A stretch of 64,000 nt of DNA from Azospirillum soli (lineage in GTDB: Bacteria > Pseudomonadota > Alphaproteobacteria > Azospirillales > Azospirillaceae), in assembly GCF_017876165.1 (NCBI RefSeq), contig NZ_JAGINQ010000024.1:1-64000 (forward strand). The letters are read 5' to 3'. Under the pieces are notes generated by a model, which did no database searches, was not told where the DNA came from, and saw only the letters and a program-made list of their open reading frames with translations. Below are positions 45,264-56,025 of this stretch, piece after piece (position 1 is the stretch's first letter; every line of letters begins with the position of its first letter). Position numbers and translations under genes: made by a program.

Positions 45264-46322
45264 ATGATCCGCGATGCCCACGACGCCGCCGAGCGGCTTC
45301 TCTCCTGGTATGACCACAACCGCCGCGACCTGCCCTGGCGCGCCAAGCCTGGGGAGGAGGCCGACCCCTACCGGGTCTGGCTGTCGGAGATTATGCTGCA
45401 ACAGACCACCGTCCCGGCGGCGGCACCCTATTTCCGCGCCTTCACCGAACGCTGGCCGACCGTGCACGACCTCGCGGCGGCGCCGCTGGACGACCTGCTG
45501 GTCGCCTGGGCGGGGCTCGGCTACTACGCGCGGGCGCGCAACCTTTACAAATGCGCCCAGGTGGTGGCGAACGAGCTGGGCGGGCGCTTCCCGGATGCCG
45601 AGGAACGGCTGCTGGAACTGCCGGGCATCGGCGCCTACACGGCGGCGGCCATCGCCTCCATTGCCTTCGGGCGCAAGGCCACGGTGGTGGACGGCAACGT
45701 GGAGCGCGTCGTCGCCCGCGTCTTCGCGGTCGAGGAGCCGTTGCCCAACGTCAAGCCGAAGCTGCGCGCGCTGGCCGGCACGATCACCCCGGACGAGCGG
45801 CCCGGCGATTATGCCCAGGCGATGATGGACCTCGGCGCCACCGTCTGCACGCCGCGCAAGCCGAAATGCATGCTGTGCCCCTGGGCCGAATGGTGCGACG
45901 CCCGCGCCGCCGGCATTCAGGAAGACCTGCCGCGCAAGGTGGCCAAGGCCGACAAGCCGACCCGGCGCGGCGTCGCCTACTGGCTTCTGAACCCCGAGGG
46001 CGCTGTGCTGCTGCGCCGCCGGGCGGAAGAGGGATTGCTCGGCGGCATGACCGAGGTGCCCTCCACCGACTGGACTGCGATGGCGCCCGACGAGGCGGCG
46101 TTGCGCCGCGCCGCTCCGCTGGAGGCGAACTGGCGCCGGCTGCCCGGCACGGTCCGCCATACTTTCAGCCATTTTCACCTCGAACTTGGAGTGGTCGCCG
46201 CGAAGGCCGGCGACGGCTGGCGGCGGGCCGAGGGCATCTGGGTCCCGGTCGACCGGCTGGGCGGGCAGGCGCTTCCCTCCGTCATGATGAAGGTGGTGCG
46301 CCACGCCCTTGCCCACGCGTGA
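45264..46322 (+). CDS. mutY: MutY, A/G-specific adenine glycosylase
   Basis: Removes adenine mispaired with 8-oxoguanine. The 352-residue product has catalytic Glu in LSEIMLQQT, the helix-hairpin-helix LLELPGIGAYTAAAIASIAFG, catalytic Asp in VVDGNVERVVAR, the 4Fe-4S cluster Cys pattern CTPRKPKCMLCPWAEWC, and a C-terminal NUDIX-like domain that recognises 8-oxoG (with TFSHFHLEL). The ATG at 45264 is the only start that leaves the N-terminus intact. The next gene starts 3 bp after its stop. Confidence 0.96.
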   Translation: MIRDAHDAAERLLSWYDHNRRDLPWRAKPGEEADPYRVWLSEIMLQQTTVPAAAPYFRAFTERWPTVHDLAAAPLDDLLVAWAGLGYYARARNLYKCAQVVANELGGRFPDAEERLLELPGIGAYTAAAIASIAFGRKATVVDGNVERVVARVFAVEEPLPNVKPKLRALAGTITPDERPGDYAQAMMDLGATVCTPRKPKCMLCPWAEWCDARAAGIQEDLPRKVAKADKPTRRGVAYWLLNPEGAVLLRRRAEEGLLGGMTEVPSTDWTAMAPDEAALRRAAPLEANWRRLPGTVRHTFSHFHLELGVVAAKAGDGWRRAEGIWVPVDRLGGQALPSVMMKVVRHALAHA

Positions 46323-46325
46323 AGG

Positions 46326-47096
46326 ATGATGCGTGAACGACATGGCAAAGGGTTGGGAATGCTGCGGCCTGCGATCCTCTTGTTTCTTGCGCTGATCGCG
46401 TTGACGGGTCCCGCCACGGCGGAGCCGAAGAAGAAAGCTCCGCTGGTAGCCCCTGCGGAACGGTCGGTGTCGCTGGAAATCGTGCTGGCGGTGGACGGGT
46501 CCGCCTCTATCACCGACGGCGGCTTGGAGTTTCAGTTGCAGGGCCACGCTGCCGCCTTCAACGACCCGCAACTGGGCGAGTCCATCTCGGCCGGCGGCAT
46601 CGCCGCCACGCTGGTGGTTTTTTCCGGCCCGCACAGCCTGCGGGTGATCGTGCCCTGGACCGTTCTGCGCAACGCCGAGGACGCTAAGGCCTTCGCTCAC
46701 AAGATCGAATCCGCACCGCGCGGCATCCAGGCGGACTCCACCGCGCTGGGCAGCGCCATCGACGACTCCGCCAAGCTGTTCGAGAACAACGGGATCAACG
46801 CGCCGCGCAAGGTGATCGACATCGTGTCGAACGGCTTCAACAACAGCGGCGCCGACCCGGCCGGCGCGCGGGACCGTGCCGAACGGAAGGGCATCACAAT
46901 CAACGCGCTCGCCATTCTCGACGAGTTTTCGTGGCTGGAAGAATATTATCAAGAAAACATCGTCGGCGGCCCCAATTGCTTTGTCAAGACGGCCATGGAT
47001 CGCGACAGCTTCGTTGAAGCTTTGCGGCAAAAGCTGATTCAGGAGATCGCCGGTCTTGGCGTTCCGGCCAAGATTATCACGGCAGCTAATCTTTGA
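46326..47096 (+). CDS. Secreted DUF1194 von Willebrand factor A-domain protein
   Basis: A 256-residue protein with a signal peptide (MLRPAILLFLALIALTGPATA) and a DUF1194/VWA domain: the metal site LAVDGSASI (DxSxS), a TALGSAIDDSAKLF helix, and KVIDIVSNGFNNSG. VWA domains of this group are periplasmic or secreted and bind partner proteins through Mg2+; the partner here is not known. MMRERHGKGLG is a short N-terminal extension; an internal ATG at 46359 would start the signal peptide directly. It follows mutY by 3 bp and precedes the histidine kinase. Confidence 0.78.
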   Translation: MMRERHGKGLGMLRPAILLFLALIALTGPATAEPKKKAPLVAPAERSVSLEIVLAVDGSASITDGGLEFQLQGHAAAFNDPQLGESISAGGIAATLVVFSGPHSLRVIVPWTVLRNAEDAKAFAHKIESAPRGIQADSTALGSAIDDSAKLFENNGINAPRKVIDIVSNGFNNSGADPAGARDRAERKGITINALAILDEFSWLEEYYQENIVGGPNCFVKTAMDRDSFVEALRQKLIQEIAGLGVPAKIITAANL

Positions 47097-47269
47097 TGCG
47101 TCTATGACCTGCGGTGCTAAGCCGCTGGTGTTTGCGATAAATTCATCTGGAGGCATCGCCCGGCTGACGGTAAATTACCTAAGCGCGAAAATCATTGTGC
47201 CGGAAGCATCCTCGGGTATGCGATTCAAGGATCCGGCGTGTTGCCCGCGCGAGCGTCTGGGGTCGGGGC

Positions 47270-49666
47270 ATGCGGGATCGGGAACCGGCCGGGCCGGGAA
47301 CAGTCGAGGACGACGCCGGCCGGGCCGAAGCCTCCGCCGGTGGCAAGCCGCGCTTGCAGGCGGCGGCGGTGGCGCTGGTCGGCGCGGTGGCGCTGGTCCT
47401 CGCCACCCTGACCGGCGTGGTGGGCGCCGCCTTCCTCGGCATCGTCGGCATCGCGGAACAGGCGCGTGACGTCACGGTGCCGCGCATCGGCGCCCAGCAG
47501 CAGAACGCCATGACCGCCGCACAATTGAGCCGCTTGGCCGAGGTCATCCTGAACAGCCGCGACCGCGCCCGACGCGCGGCATCGCTGGACGAGGCGGAGG
47601 CGCTGGCCAGCCAGTTCGCCCAGGTGGTGGACGTTTCCGTTCTGGAAAAGCTCGACCGCGCGCTGAACGCGGTGCGGCGGAGCAACCACCGCGCCGACCT
47701 GATCGACGCCCTGTCGGCCAGCATCCGCGAGACCCTGGCGGGGGTGGACGACGCGCTGGCGCTCGGTACCTCGCTGCTGGCCGAACCGGACCGGGCGGTG
47801 CAGGACTACGCCTTCCTCAGCAATCTCTACCACCTGCGCCGTCTCTACGGGCAGGCGATGGCGACCGACACGGCCGAGGCGCTGACGGTCGTGGACCACG
47901 ATATCCTGACCCTGCTGCGCAACCAGCGCGCCCTCATCGGCGGCATCTCCGGCACGGCCAGCGAACAGCAGGGCCGGCTGCTGGCTGTGCTGGACCGCTT
48001 TGCCGCCGCGCGGACGTTGACCGATCTGCATCGCGGCCGGATCGCCGTGCAGGCGCAGATGCGCCAGGACAGCGACATCGCTTACCAGCAGTTGAAGCAG
48101 CTGGCCGACAGCCTATCCGGCGACGCCTCGGCCACCACGCTGGACATGGTGGAGCGGATCGTCGCCGACGGGCGGCGCGGCCTGTGGATCAGCATCGTCG
48201 GTATCGCGGCGACCATTCTGCTGCTGGGCGGCGTGACGCTGCTGCTGCGCCGGCATGTGGTGCGGCCGGTGCTGCGGGTCAGCCGGACGCTGCACGCGTT
48301 GCAGCAGGCCCCGCGCCCGGTGGCGCTGCCCCCCGCTTCGCTGGAGGAGTTCGATCGCATCGACCGCGCGGTCGAGCGCTTCGCCGAGGCGCTGGTCGCC
48401 CAGCAGGCGCAGACCGAGGCGTTGCGGGCCAGCGAGGGGCGGCTCAACACCATCCTGCAAAGTTCGCCCTTTCCCATCGTCATCGCCCGGCGCACCGATG
48501 GGCGCGTTCTGTTCGCCAACACCCCGACCGTCGATCTGCTGGAGCTTCCGTCCACCCACGCGCTGGGGTGCGCGATACCGGACTTTCTGGAAGAAACCAT
48601 CGACTGGGTCGCCTTCGCCCAGGACATCTTCCGCCGGGGCCGGCTGACCGATTTCGAAACGCGGCTGAAAACTGCGGAGGGCCGGCCTTTCTGGGGCGTC
48701 ATCTCGGCGATGGCGATGGATTACGGGGGTGAACCCTCGATGTTCCTGGCGCTGCACGACATTTCCACCCGCAAATACGCGGAGAATGCGCTGGTCGCCG
48801 CGAAGGAGCAGGCCGAACGCACCCTGATCGACCTGCAACGCACGCAGAAAAGCCTCGTCCAGGCGGAAAAGCTGGCTTCGTTGGGCGCGCTGGTGGCCGG
48901 CGTGGCGCACGAGATCAACACGCCCCTGGGCATCGGCGTGACCGCCGCCTCCTACCTTGCCGAACAGACGCGCGGCTTCAAGCGCATCGCCGCCGATGGA
49001 GGCGTGCGCCGCCGCGACCTGGAGGAGTTCATCGAGCGGATCGAGGAAGCCGCTGGCATGATCCTGTCCAACCTGGAGCGTGCCTGCTCGCTGGTGCAGA
49101 GCTTCAAGCAGGTCGCCGTGGACCAGACGTCGGAGGCGCGCCGGCCGTTCGACTTGCGCGACTATCTGGACGGCGTGTTGGGCAGCCTCGCCCCGCAGGT
49201 GAAGCGCACGCCGCACCGCGTGCTGCTCGACTGTCCAGACGGCGTCACCATGGACAGCTATCCGGGCGCCCTGTCGCAGGTGGTCTCGAACCTCGTCATC
49301 AATGCGCTGCTGCACGCGTTCGAGCCGGACGTTCCCGGCACCATCGTCATCGCGGTGCACCGGGAGGGGCCGTCCGCCGTCCTCCTCAACTTCACCGACA
49401 ACGGCAAGGGCATCCCGCCGGAAAACCTGGAACGGATCTTCGAACCCTTCTTCACCACGCGACGGACGGAGGGCGGCAGCGGGCTCGGCCTGCACATCGT
49501 CCATAACATCGTGGTGGGCACGCTGGGCGGGCGCATTTCCGTGCAATCACACCCCGGCCAGGGCTGCCGCTTTACCATCCGCCTGCCGCTGACCGCCGCT
49601 GGCATGGCGCAGCCCGCTGCCGTCGCCGGGCGGGTCAAGGCTCCGCAGGAAGAGTTGGTGGCGTAA
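47270..49666 (+). CDS. Orphan membrane sensor histidine kinase with PAS domain
   Basis: A 798-residue kinase. Membrane helix 1 (VALVGAVALVLATLTGVVGAAFLG, about residues 34-57) and helix 2 (LWISIVGIAATILLLGGVTLLL) bracket a helical periplasmic sensor of about 250 residues, followed by HAMP, a PAS domain (LQSSPFPIVIARRTDGRVLFAN), a short coiled coil, the H box LVAGVAHEINTPLG, and ATPase motifs NALLHAF, FTDNGKGIPPENLERIFEPF and GGSGLGLHIVHNIV. No response regulator is adjacent. ATG 47270 is preferred over TTG 47195. The ligand is unknown. Confidence 0.85.
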   Translation: MRDREPAGPGTVEDDAGRAEASAGGKPRLQAAAVALVGAVALVLATLTGVVGAAFLGIVGIAEQARDVTVPRIGAQQQNAMTAAQLSRLAEVILNSRDRARRAASLDEAEALASQFAQVVDVSVLEKLDRALNAVRRSNHRADLIDALSASIRETLAGVDDALALGTSLLAEPDRAVQDYAFLSNLYHLRRLYGQAMATDTAEALTVVDHDILTLLRNQRALIGGISGTASEQQGRLLAVLDRFAAARTLTDLHRGRIAVQAQMRQDSDIAYQQLKQLADSLSGDASATTLDMVERIVADGRRGLWISIVGIAATILLLGGVTLLLRRHVVRPVLRVSRTLHALQQAPRPVALPPASLEEFDRIDRAVERFAEALVAQQAQTEALRASEGRLNTILQSSPFPIVIARRTDGRVLFANTPTVDLLELPSTHALGCAIPDFLEETIDWVAFAQDIFRRGRLTDFETRLKTAEGRPFWGVISAMAMDYGGEPSMFLALHDISTRKYAENALVAAKEQAERTLIDLQRTQKSLVQAEKLASLGALVAGVAHEINTPLGIGVTAASYLAEQTRGFKRIAADGGVRRRDLEEFIERIEEAAGMILSNLERACSLVQSFKQVAVDQTSEARRPFDLRDYLDGVLGSLAPQVKRTPHRVLLDCPDGVTMDSYPGALSQVVSNLVINALLHAFEPDVPGTIVIAVHREGPSAVLLNFTDNGKGIPPENLERIFEPFFTTRRTEGGSGLGLHIVHNIVVGTLGGRISVQSHPGQGCRFTIRLPLTAAGMAQPAAVAGRVKAPQEELVA

Positions 49667-49680
49667 GGGCGAGGGGAGCG

Positions 49681-50064
49681 TCAGCTCCGCGCGCGCTCGA
49701 CCTCCACGCCGACGCTGGCGGCGTCGGGAAACACGTCCAGCTTTTCCACGCGCACCTTCACCGACGCGATGCGCGCGTCGGCAAGGCAGCGCTCGGCGAT
49801 GCGCTCGGCCAGCGTCTCGATCAGGGTGACGTGGCCCTGGTTGACCAGACCCTTCACCACGGCGGCCATGTCCTCGCCGGTGATGCCGGGGGCGATGGTC
49901 TCCAGATCCAGGTTCAGCCGGATGCGCTGCGGCTTGATCCGCTCGTGGGCGTAGACGCCGACGAGCGCGTCCATGACCAGATCGCGCACAAAGCAACGGG
50001 TGGACACCGCCGCCGGGGTCGAGCGGGGCAGCGGAGCGGTGACGGTGGCGAAGAGCTTGTTCAT
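49681..50064 (-). CDS. folB: FolB, dihydroneopterin aldolase
   Basis: A 127-residue protein of the tunnelling-fold family. It contains VMDALVGVYAHERIKPQRIRLNLDLE, with the YAHE-type segment and its Glu, and a later LIETLAERIAERCLA helix supplying the pterin-binding Glu, then VRVEKLDVFPDAASVGVEVER. It cleaves dihydroneopterin to 6-hydroxymethyl-dihydropterin in folate synthesis. The start MNKLFA at 50064 is chosen over an upstream in-frame ATG at 50082. It converges on the kinase gene, 14 bp apart. Confidence 0.85.
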   Translation of the reverse strand: MNKLFATVTAPLPRSTPAAVSTRCFVRDLVMDALVGVYAHERIKPQRIRLNLDLETIAPGITGEDMAAVVKGLVNQGHVTLIETLAERIAERCLADARIASVKVRVEKLDVFPDAASVGVEVERARS

Positions 50065-50153
50065 GGCGCACACGCCTAGCACGCCGCCGCGACCGTGCCA
50101 AGGCGTCGCGGCGGCGATAATTGGTGGGCACCGATGCCGATTTTGTTGGGCTT

Positions 50154-52165
<2,012 letters not shown>

Positions 52166-52192
52166 AGCATTCGCGGAGAAGAGTGGGGTTTG

Positions 52193-52319
52193 TTTGACAC
52201 AGATGGACACAGATAAACACAGATTAATAAAGATGAATCAATGCGCACCGGGCGTGTTCGCGAATGGCGGGGGCGTTGGCGCAATCCATCTGTGTTTATC
52301 TGTGTCCATCTGTGTCAAA
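52193..52319. repeat. Perfect 32-bp inverted repeat built from ACACAGAT units
   Basis: The left arm 52193-52224 (beginning TTTGACACAGATGGACACAG) and the right arm 52288-52319 (ending TCTGTGTCCATCTGTGTCAA then A) are perfectly complementary over 32 bases, with a 63-base loop. Each arm has three ACACAGAT words at 10-base spacing. It fills most of the gap between rnhB and the cNMP-binding gene, both on the minus strand, and ends 3 bp before the latter's stop. It could act as a strong mRNA 3' hairpin; its origin is unknown. Confidence 0.85.
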
Positions 52320-52321
52320 AA

Positions 52322-53056
52322 TCACTTCTGCCCCGCCAACTGCTCGATGTAGATGCGGGTGAGAGAGCGCAGGATCGGCGGCATGCTGGACAGCGCCTGG
52401 GTAAAGCTGTCCTTGCGGATGATCTCGCAGACGGTGGCCTCCAGCGCGACCGCCGTCGCGGCGCGCGGGCGGTGGGCGAGCAGCGCCAGTTCGCCGAAGA
52501 TCCGGCCGGGGCCGAGCACCGCGATCTCCTCGCCTGACTTCTGGATGCTGACCAAACCCGACTGGATCAGATAGGCGCCCGTGCCCTCGTCGCCCTGCCG
52601 GAAGAACGTGTGGCCCTCGCGGAACATGCGGCGGTCCACGACCTTGTCGAAGGCGTTGGAGGAGCGGATGTCGGCCCCGCCCTCCTGCCGTTCCGGCTGG
52701 GGCAGGCCGTAGGTGCGGCGGATGGCGGCGATCAGACTTTCCAGCAGGTAGGCGGCCAGCGGCGGGCATTTGCCGAGCAAAGCGCGAAAGGTGTCGCGGC
52801 ACAGCTCGACCGCCTCGACCTCGTTCAGCGCGCGCACGGTGGCGCTGCGCAGCCCGTCGTCCAGCAGGGCCATCTCGCCGACGATGGCGCCGCGCCCGAC
52901 CGTGCCCAGGCGGCGCATGCCCTCCGGCCCTTCCAGCAGCACCTCCAACTCGCCCGCCTCGATCAGCCACGCGCGGTCGCCGGGCTCGCCCTGGCGGATC
53001 AGGACGGTGCCGGCGGGAAAGCGGCGATTCCGCACCTCGGCCCCAATCTTGGTCAT
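52322..53056 (-). CDS. Protein with two cyclic-nucleotide-binding domains
   Basis: A 244-residue soluble protein made of two CNB (CRP-type) domains: residues about 10-115 (FPAGTVLIRQGEPGDRAWLIEAGELEVLLEG, GEMALLDDGLRSATV) and 135-240 (REGHTFFRQGDEGTGAYLIQSGLVSIQKSG, GELALLAHRPRAATAVALE). The GE.AL...R.A phosphate-binding pattern is kept in both, so both may bind cAMP or cGMP. There is no DNA-binding helix-turn-helix or kinase domain, so it probably acts by binding a partner. It is followed by the large inverted repeat. Confidence 0.85.
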   Translation of the reverse strand: MTKIGAEVRNRRFPAGTVLIRQGEPGDRAWLIEAGELEVLLEGPEGMRRLGTVGRGAIVGEMALLDDGLRSATVRALNEVEAVELCRDTFRALLGKCPPLAAYLLESLIAAIRRTYGLPQPERQEGGADIRSSNAFDKVVDRRMFREGHTFFRQGDEGTGAYLIQSGLVSIQKSGEEIAVLGPGRIFGELALLAHRPRAATAVALEATVCEIIRKDSFTQALSSMPPILRSLTRIYIEQLAGQK

Positions 53057-53212
53057 TTGGCGGTTTTGCTCATGAGGTGGCCCATCCCTCGTTCGATGTC
53101 GACAGCTTAGCTCAAGTACGGGCGCTGCCGCATGGTGGATCTTGTGACGGGATCTTGGCGAAGCGAAACGGCTGCGCTATGCATGGCGCCCTCAAGAGGA
53201 AAGGCCTGACCC

Positions 53213-53698
53213 ATGACCGACTGCCCCTGCCGTTCCGGCAAGGCCCTGGACGCCTGCTGCGGCCCCTATCTCGACGGCACCGCGACCCCGCCGACCGCCG
53301 AAGCGCTGATGCGCTCGCGCTATTCGGCCTTCGCGACCGGCAAGATCGACTACCTCCAGGAGACCCTGCTGCCGGAAACGCGCGAGGACTTCGACCGCAA
53401 GGAGATCGAGGCCTGGGCCAAGAACAGCGTCTGGACCGGTCTTGAGGTCCGCTCCACCGAGGCCGGCGACGAGCAGGACGAGGAAGGCGTGGTCGAGTTC
53501 GTCGCCAACTTCATGATGAACGGCAAGCCGCAGAAGCACCACGAGACCAGCCGCTTCGCCAAGCGCGACGGCCGCTGGTACTATGTGGACGGCACGCTGG
53601 GCGCCCGCCCGCGCAGCGGCCCGAAGGTCGGCCGCAACGACCCGTGCCCCTGCGGCAGCGGCAAGAAGTTCAAGAAGTGCCACGGGGCGGCGGCCTGA
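53213..53698 (+). CDS. YchJ-family protein with N- and C-terminal SEC-C motifs
   Basis: A 161-residue protein. The N-terminus has a Cys-rich SEC-C-like motif ([18 protein letters not shown]), the centre is an NTF2-like fold ([40 protein letters not shown]), and the C-terminus has a second, canonical SEC-C zinc motif ([17 protein letters not shown]). This is the YchJ/UPF0225 architecture. Its function is not known, though SEC-C motifs bind zinc and can contact ribosomes or SecB. The ATG at 53213 follows AGGAAAGG. It is a single gene, divergent from the cNMP protein. Confidence 0.85.
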   Translation: MTDCPCRSGKALDACCGPYLDGTATPPTAEALMRSRYSAFATGKIDYLQETLLPETREDFDRKEIEAWAKNSVWTGLEVRSTEAGDEQDEEGVVEFVANFMMNGKPQKHHETSRFAKRDGRWYYVDGTLGARPRSGPKVGRNDPCPCGSGKKFKKCHGAAA

Positions 53699-53900
53699 CG
53701 TCCGAGTCTCCCCGATTCGCGCTCTGATTGAGACATTTTTGGTCGCTCAGAACCCCGGAGCCGGCCGTGGGGAGGACTTTGTCCGGTCTTTCTGGTCCTC
53801 CCCTGCGTTCTCAATTGAAAAGCGCGGCGGAACGGATCATCTTCGAGGTTCCGCGTCTCGGTTGAGGGGGCGCGGCGTATCACGACAGATGAGACCACGT
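53699..53900 (+). other. Leader region of the tandem cold-shock gene
   Basis: About 200 bp of noncoding DNA precede the cold-shock gene. They contain TTGAGACATTTTTGG (from 53727), a possible -35/-10 zone, and CTCAATTGAAAAG. Long structured leaders are usual for cspA-type genes and act as temperature sensors, but no specific fold could be proven by eye. No alternative gene is seen here. Confidence 0.35.
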
Positions 53901-54488
53901 ATGTTCGACCGTCCGCAGCGCAACAACAGCTTCCGCGCTCCCGAGATCACCCAGCGCAACATCCGCGCCACCGTCAAGTGGTTCAACGGCACCAAGGGCT
54001 TCGGCTTCGTCACGCCCGAGGATGGTTCGCCGGATGCCTTCCTGCACTCCACTGTTCTGCAGTTCTGCGGACACGACAGCCTTCCCGAGGGTGCGACCAT
54101 CACCTGCGACCTGTCGCGCGGCCCGAAGGGCCCGCAGGTCGCCACCATCCACGACGTCGACACCTCGACCGCCAGCCCGAGCCGTCCGGCCCGCGCCCCG
54201 CGCGACCGTGACTCCGGCGGCTGGGACAACGGCGGCGGCTATGGCGGTGGCGGCTACGGCGGCTACGACAGCGGCGCCGAGGAGACCGTGGACGGCACCG
54301 TGAAGTGGTTCAACACCTCCAAGGGCTTCGGCTTCATCGCCCCGTCCACCGGCGGCAAGGACATCTTCGTCCACATCCGCGCTCTGGAGCGTTCGGGCGT
54401 GAGCGCGCTGGCCGACGGCGAGCAGGTGCGGGTGACCATCCGCCAGGGCGCCAAGGGTCCGGAAGCGCAGCGCATCGAAGTGGTCTGA
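53901..54488 (+). CDS. Tandem cold-shock-domain protein
   Basis: A 195-residue protein with two cold-shock domains: residues about 18-82 (RATVKWFNGTKGFGFVTPEDG, with FLHSTVL) and 125-194 (GTVKWFNTSKGFGFIAPSTGGKDIFVHIRALERSG). Both keep RNP1 (KGFGF) and an RNP2-like motif (FLHST, the canonical IFVHI). They are joined by a disordered linker rich in Gly, Tyr and Arg (GGGYGGGGYGGYDSG). It binds single-stranded RNA or DNA and probably helps translation under stress. The upstream in-frame ATG at 53889 would add four residues. An intrinsic terminator follows 22 bp after its stop. Confidence 0.88.
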   Translation: MFDRPQRNNSFRAPEITQRNIRATVKWFNGTKGFGFVTPEDGSPDAFLHSTVLQFCGHDSLPEGATITCDLSRGPKGPQVATIHDVDTSTASPSRPARAPRDRDSGGWDNGGGYGGGGYGGYDSGAEETVDGTVKWFNTSKGFGFIAPSTGGKDIFVHIRALERSGVSALADGEQVRVTIRQGAKGPEAQRIEVV

Positions 54489-54510
54489 TCGCACGCGTAC
54501 CGCTTAAGAA

Positions 54511-54546
54511 AAAGCCCTCCGCCCAGTTTGGGCGGAGGGCTTTTTT
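54511..54546 (+). terminator. Rho-independent terminator of the cold-shock gene
   Basis: GCCCTCCGCCC (54514-54524) pairs perfectly with GGGCGGAGGGC (54530-54540) around an AGTTT loop, preceded by AAA and followed by TTTTTT (54541-54546). This is an 11-bp GC stem, or 14 bp counting A-T pairs, with a U-tract: a textbook intrinsic terminator, and by far the clearest in the window. Confidence 0.93.
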
Positions 54547-54551
54547 ATTCT

Positions 54552-54571
54552 CCTCTCCCCAGGGGGAGGGG
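54552..54571. repeat. C-run/G-run palindrome downstream of ctpA
   Basis: CCTCTCCCC (54552-54560) pairs with GGGGGAGGGG (54562-54571) across a central A. It is a third copy of the palindrome type at 23276 and 30696, here between the cold-shock terminator and the convergent ctpA stop. It may help end ctpA transcription from the other side. Confidence 0.55.
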
Positions 54572-54597
54572 CAAAGGTTGTTTACGGCCGGGGCTGC

Positions 54598-56025
54598 TTA
54601 CGGGCGGCCGATCAGGGTGCCCATCAGGCGGGTGCGGATGGCGGCGACGGCGCATTCCATGGGGCGGTCGGCGTCCGGCTTGGGTTCGGTAGCCGCCACG
54701 TCCGGGCACAGCTCCTCCATTTTCCAGGCGCGCGCGGGCGGCGGCGGCGGAGCGTTGGGGTCGCAGGTGGCCGGGTCGGGGTGGGTTTCCTCGGTGTTGC
54801 CGTTGGTCGGCTTGATCTCCAGGTTCGGCGAGATGCCGAAACAGTCCACCAGGGCGCCCGACGGGCGGAAATAGCGCGCCGTGGTCAGGCGGATGCCGAT
54901 GTCCCCGGTCAGGGACGAGATGGTTTGGACCGACCCCTTGCCATAGCTGCGCGTGCCGAACAGCAGCGCGCGGCTGTGGTCCTGCAACGCGCCCGCCACG
55001 ATCTCCGACGCCGAGGCCGAGCCGCTGTTGACCAGCACGACCACCGGCAGCCCGGCCAGCAGGTCGCCCGGCGTGCCGGTGTAGCGGCGGTTCTCGTCCG
55101 GGTCGCGGCCGCGCACCGACACGATGTCCACCCCTTCCAGGAAGCGGTCGGCGACGTTGACCGCCTGGTCGAGCAGGCCGCCGGGATTGTTGCGCAGATC
55201 GACCACGGCGCCGGCCAGCTTGCCGTTCGACTGCCGGCGCATGTCCTCCACCGCCTCGTCCAGCGAATGGGCGGTCTGCTGGTTGAAGGCGGCGATGCGG
55301 ATGTAGGCCACGTCGCCCTCCAACCGGTAGCGCACCGGCTGGATCTTCACCACCGCGCGGGTCAGGGAGACGCGGAACGGCGAGTCGTTGGCGGTGCGCC
55401 GCATGGTCAGGGCGACCGAGGTGCCGACCGGCCCGCGCATGCGGGCGACCGCGTCGCGCAGGTTCAGGCCCTTCACCTGAAGCTCGTCGATCTTGGTGAT
55501 CAGGTCGCCGGTGCGCAGGCCGGCGCGGGCGGCGGGCGACCCGTCGATGGGGGAAACGACGCGGATCAGCCCGCTGTCGTCGTCCATCGTCACCTCGATG
55601 CCCAGGCCGCCGAACTCGCCCTGCGTCTGCTCGCGCATGTAGCGGAAATGCTCGGAATCGAGGAAACTTGAATAAGGATCGAGCGAGCTGAGCATGGCGT
55701 CCAGCGCCGCTTCGGTCAGCGCACGGTCGTTGGCGCCGGGCTCGTCCTTCTTTTTCTTCTGAAGGCCGGCGACCGCCTTTTCGACCAGCACCTGCGGCGG
55801 CGACGGTTTGACATGTTCGGCCAGCACGCGGCGCATCACGTCGGCGAACAGGATGTAGTTGCGGTCCGAGGTGGACGGAACCGTCGCGGTGCCTTTGACC
55901 TTCGCGAACTCCTGCCGATAGCGCTCCAGCGCGGCGCTGGTTTCGGCGCGTGACGTCGGCGCCACCGCGCATGCCGGCCCCATCGCCGCCATCAGCAGCA
56001 ACAGCGCCATGAGCAGTTTCGCCAT
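54598..56025 (-). CDS. S41-family C-terminal processing peptidase
   Basis: A 475-residue periplasmic serine protease of the CtpA/Prc family. Signal peptide: LLMALLLLMAAMGPACA. A PDZ domain (GGLGIEVTMDDDSGLIRVVSPIDGSPAARAGLRTGD) is followed by the S41 catalytic core with the VLVNSGSASASEIVAGAL motif (catalytic Ser in GSASAS) and SYGKGSVQTI (catalytic Lys). The C-terminal 70 residues are Pro/Asp-rich with Cys residues and are not part of the core. The start at 56025 (MAKLLMALL) has GAGAGGGG upstream. It trims or degrades envelope proteins. Confidence 0.92.
   Translation of the reverse strand: MAKLLMALLLLMAAMGPACAVAPTSRAETSAALERYRQEFAKVKGTATVPSTSDRNYILFADVMRRVLAEHVKPSPPQVLVEKAVAGLQKKKKDEPGANDRALTEAALDAMLSSLDPYSSFLDSEHFRYMREQTQGEFGGLGIEVTMDDDSGLIRVVSPIDGSPAARAGLRTGDLITKIDELQVKGLNLRDAVARMRGPVGTSVALTMRRTANDSPFRVSLTRAVVKIQPVRYRLEGDVAYIRIAAFNQQTAHSLDEAVEDMRRQSNGKLAGAVVDLRNNPGGLLDQAVNVADRFLEGVDIVSVRGRDPDENRRYTGTPGDLLAGLPVVVLVNSGSASASEIVAGALQDHSRALLFGTRSYGKGSVQTISSLTGDIGIRLTTARYFRPSGALVDCFGISPNLEIKPTNGNTEETHPDPATCDPNAPPPPPARAWKMEELCPDVAATEPKPDADRPMECAVAAIRTRLMGTLIGRP

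Noticed and set aside
52193-52319. Possible CRISPR-like array because of repeated ACACAGAT words
   Set aside because: The repeats are 8-10 bases with no unique spacers between them, and the arrangement is one inverted repeat, not direct repeats.
53699-53900. RNA thermometer or riboswitch in the cold-shock leader
   Set aside because: No defined fold or known riboswitch motif could be supported from the sequence alone.
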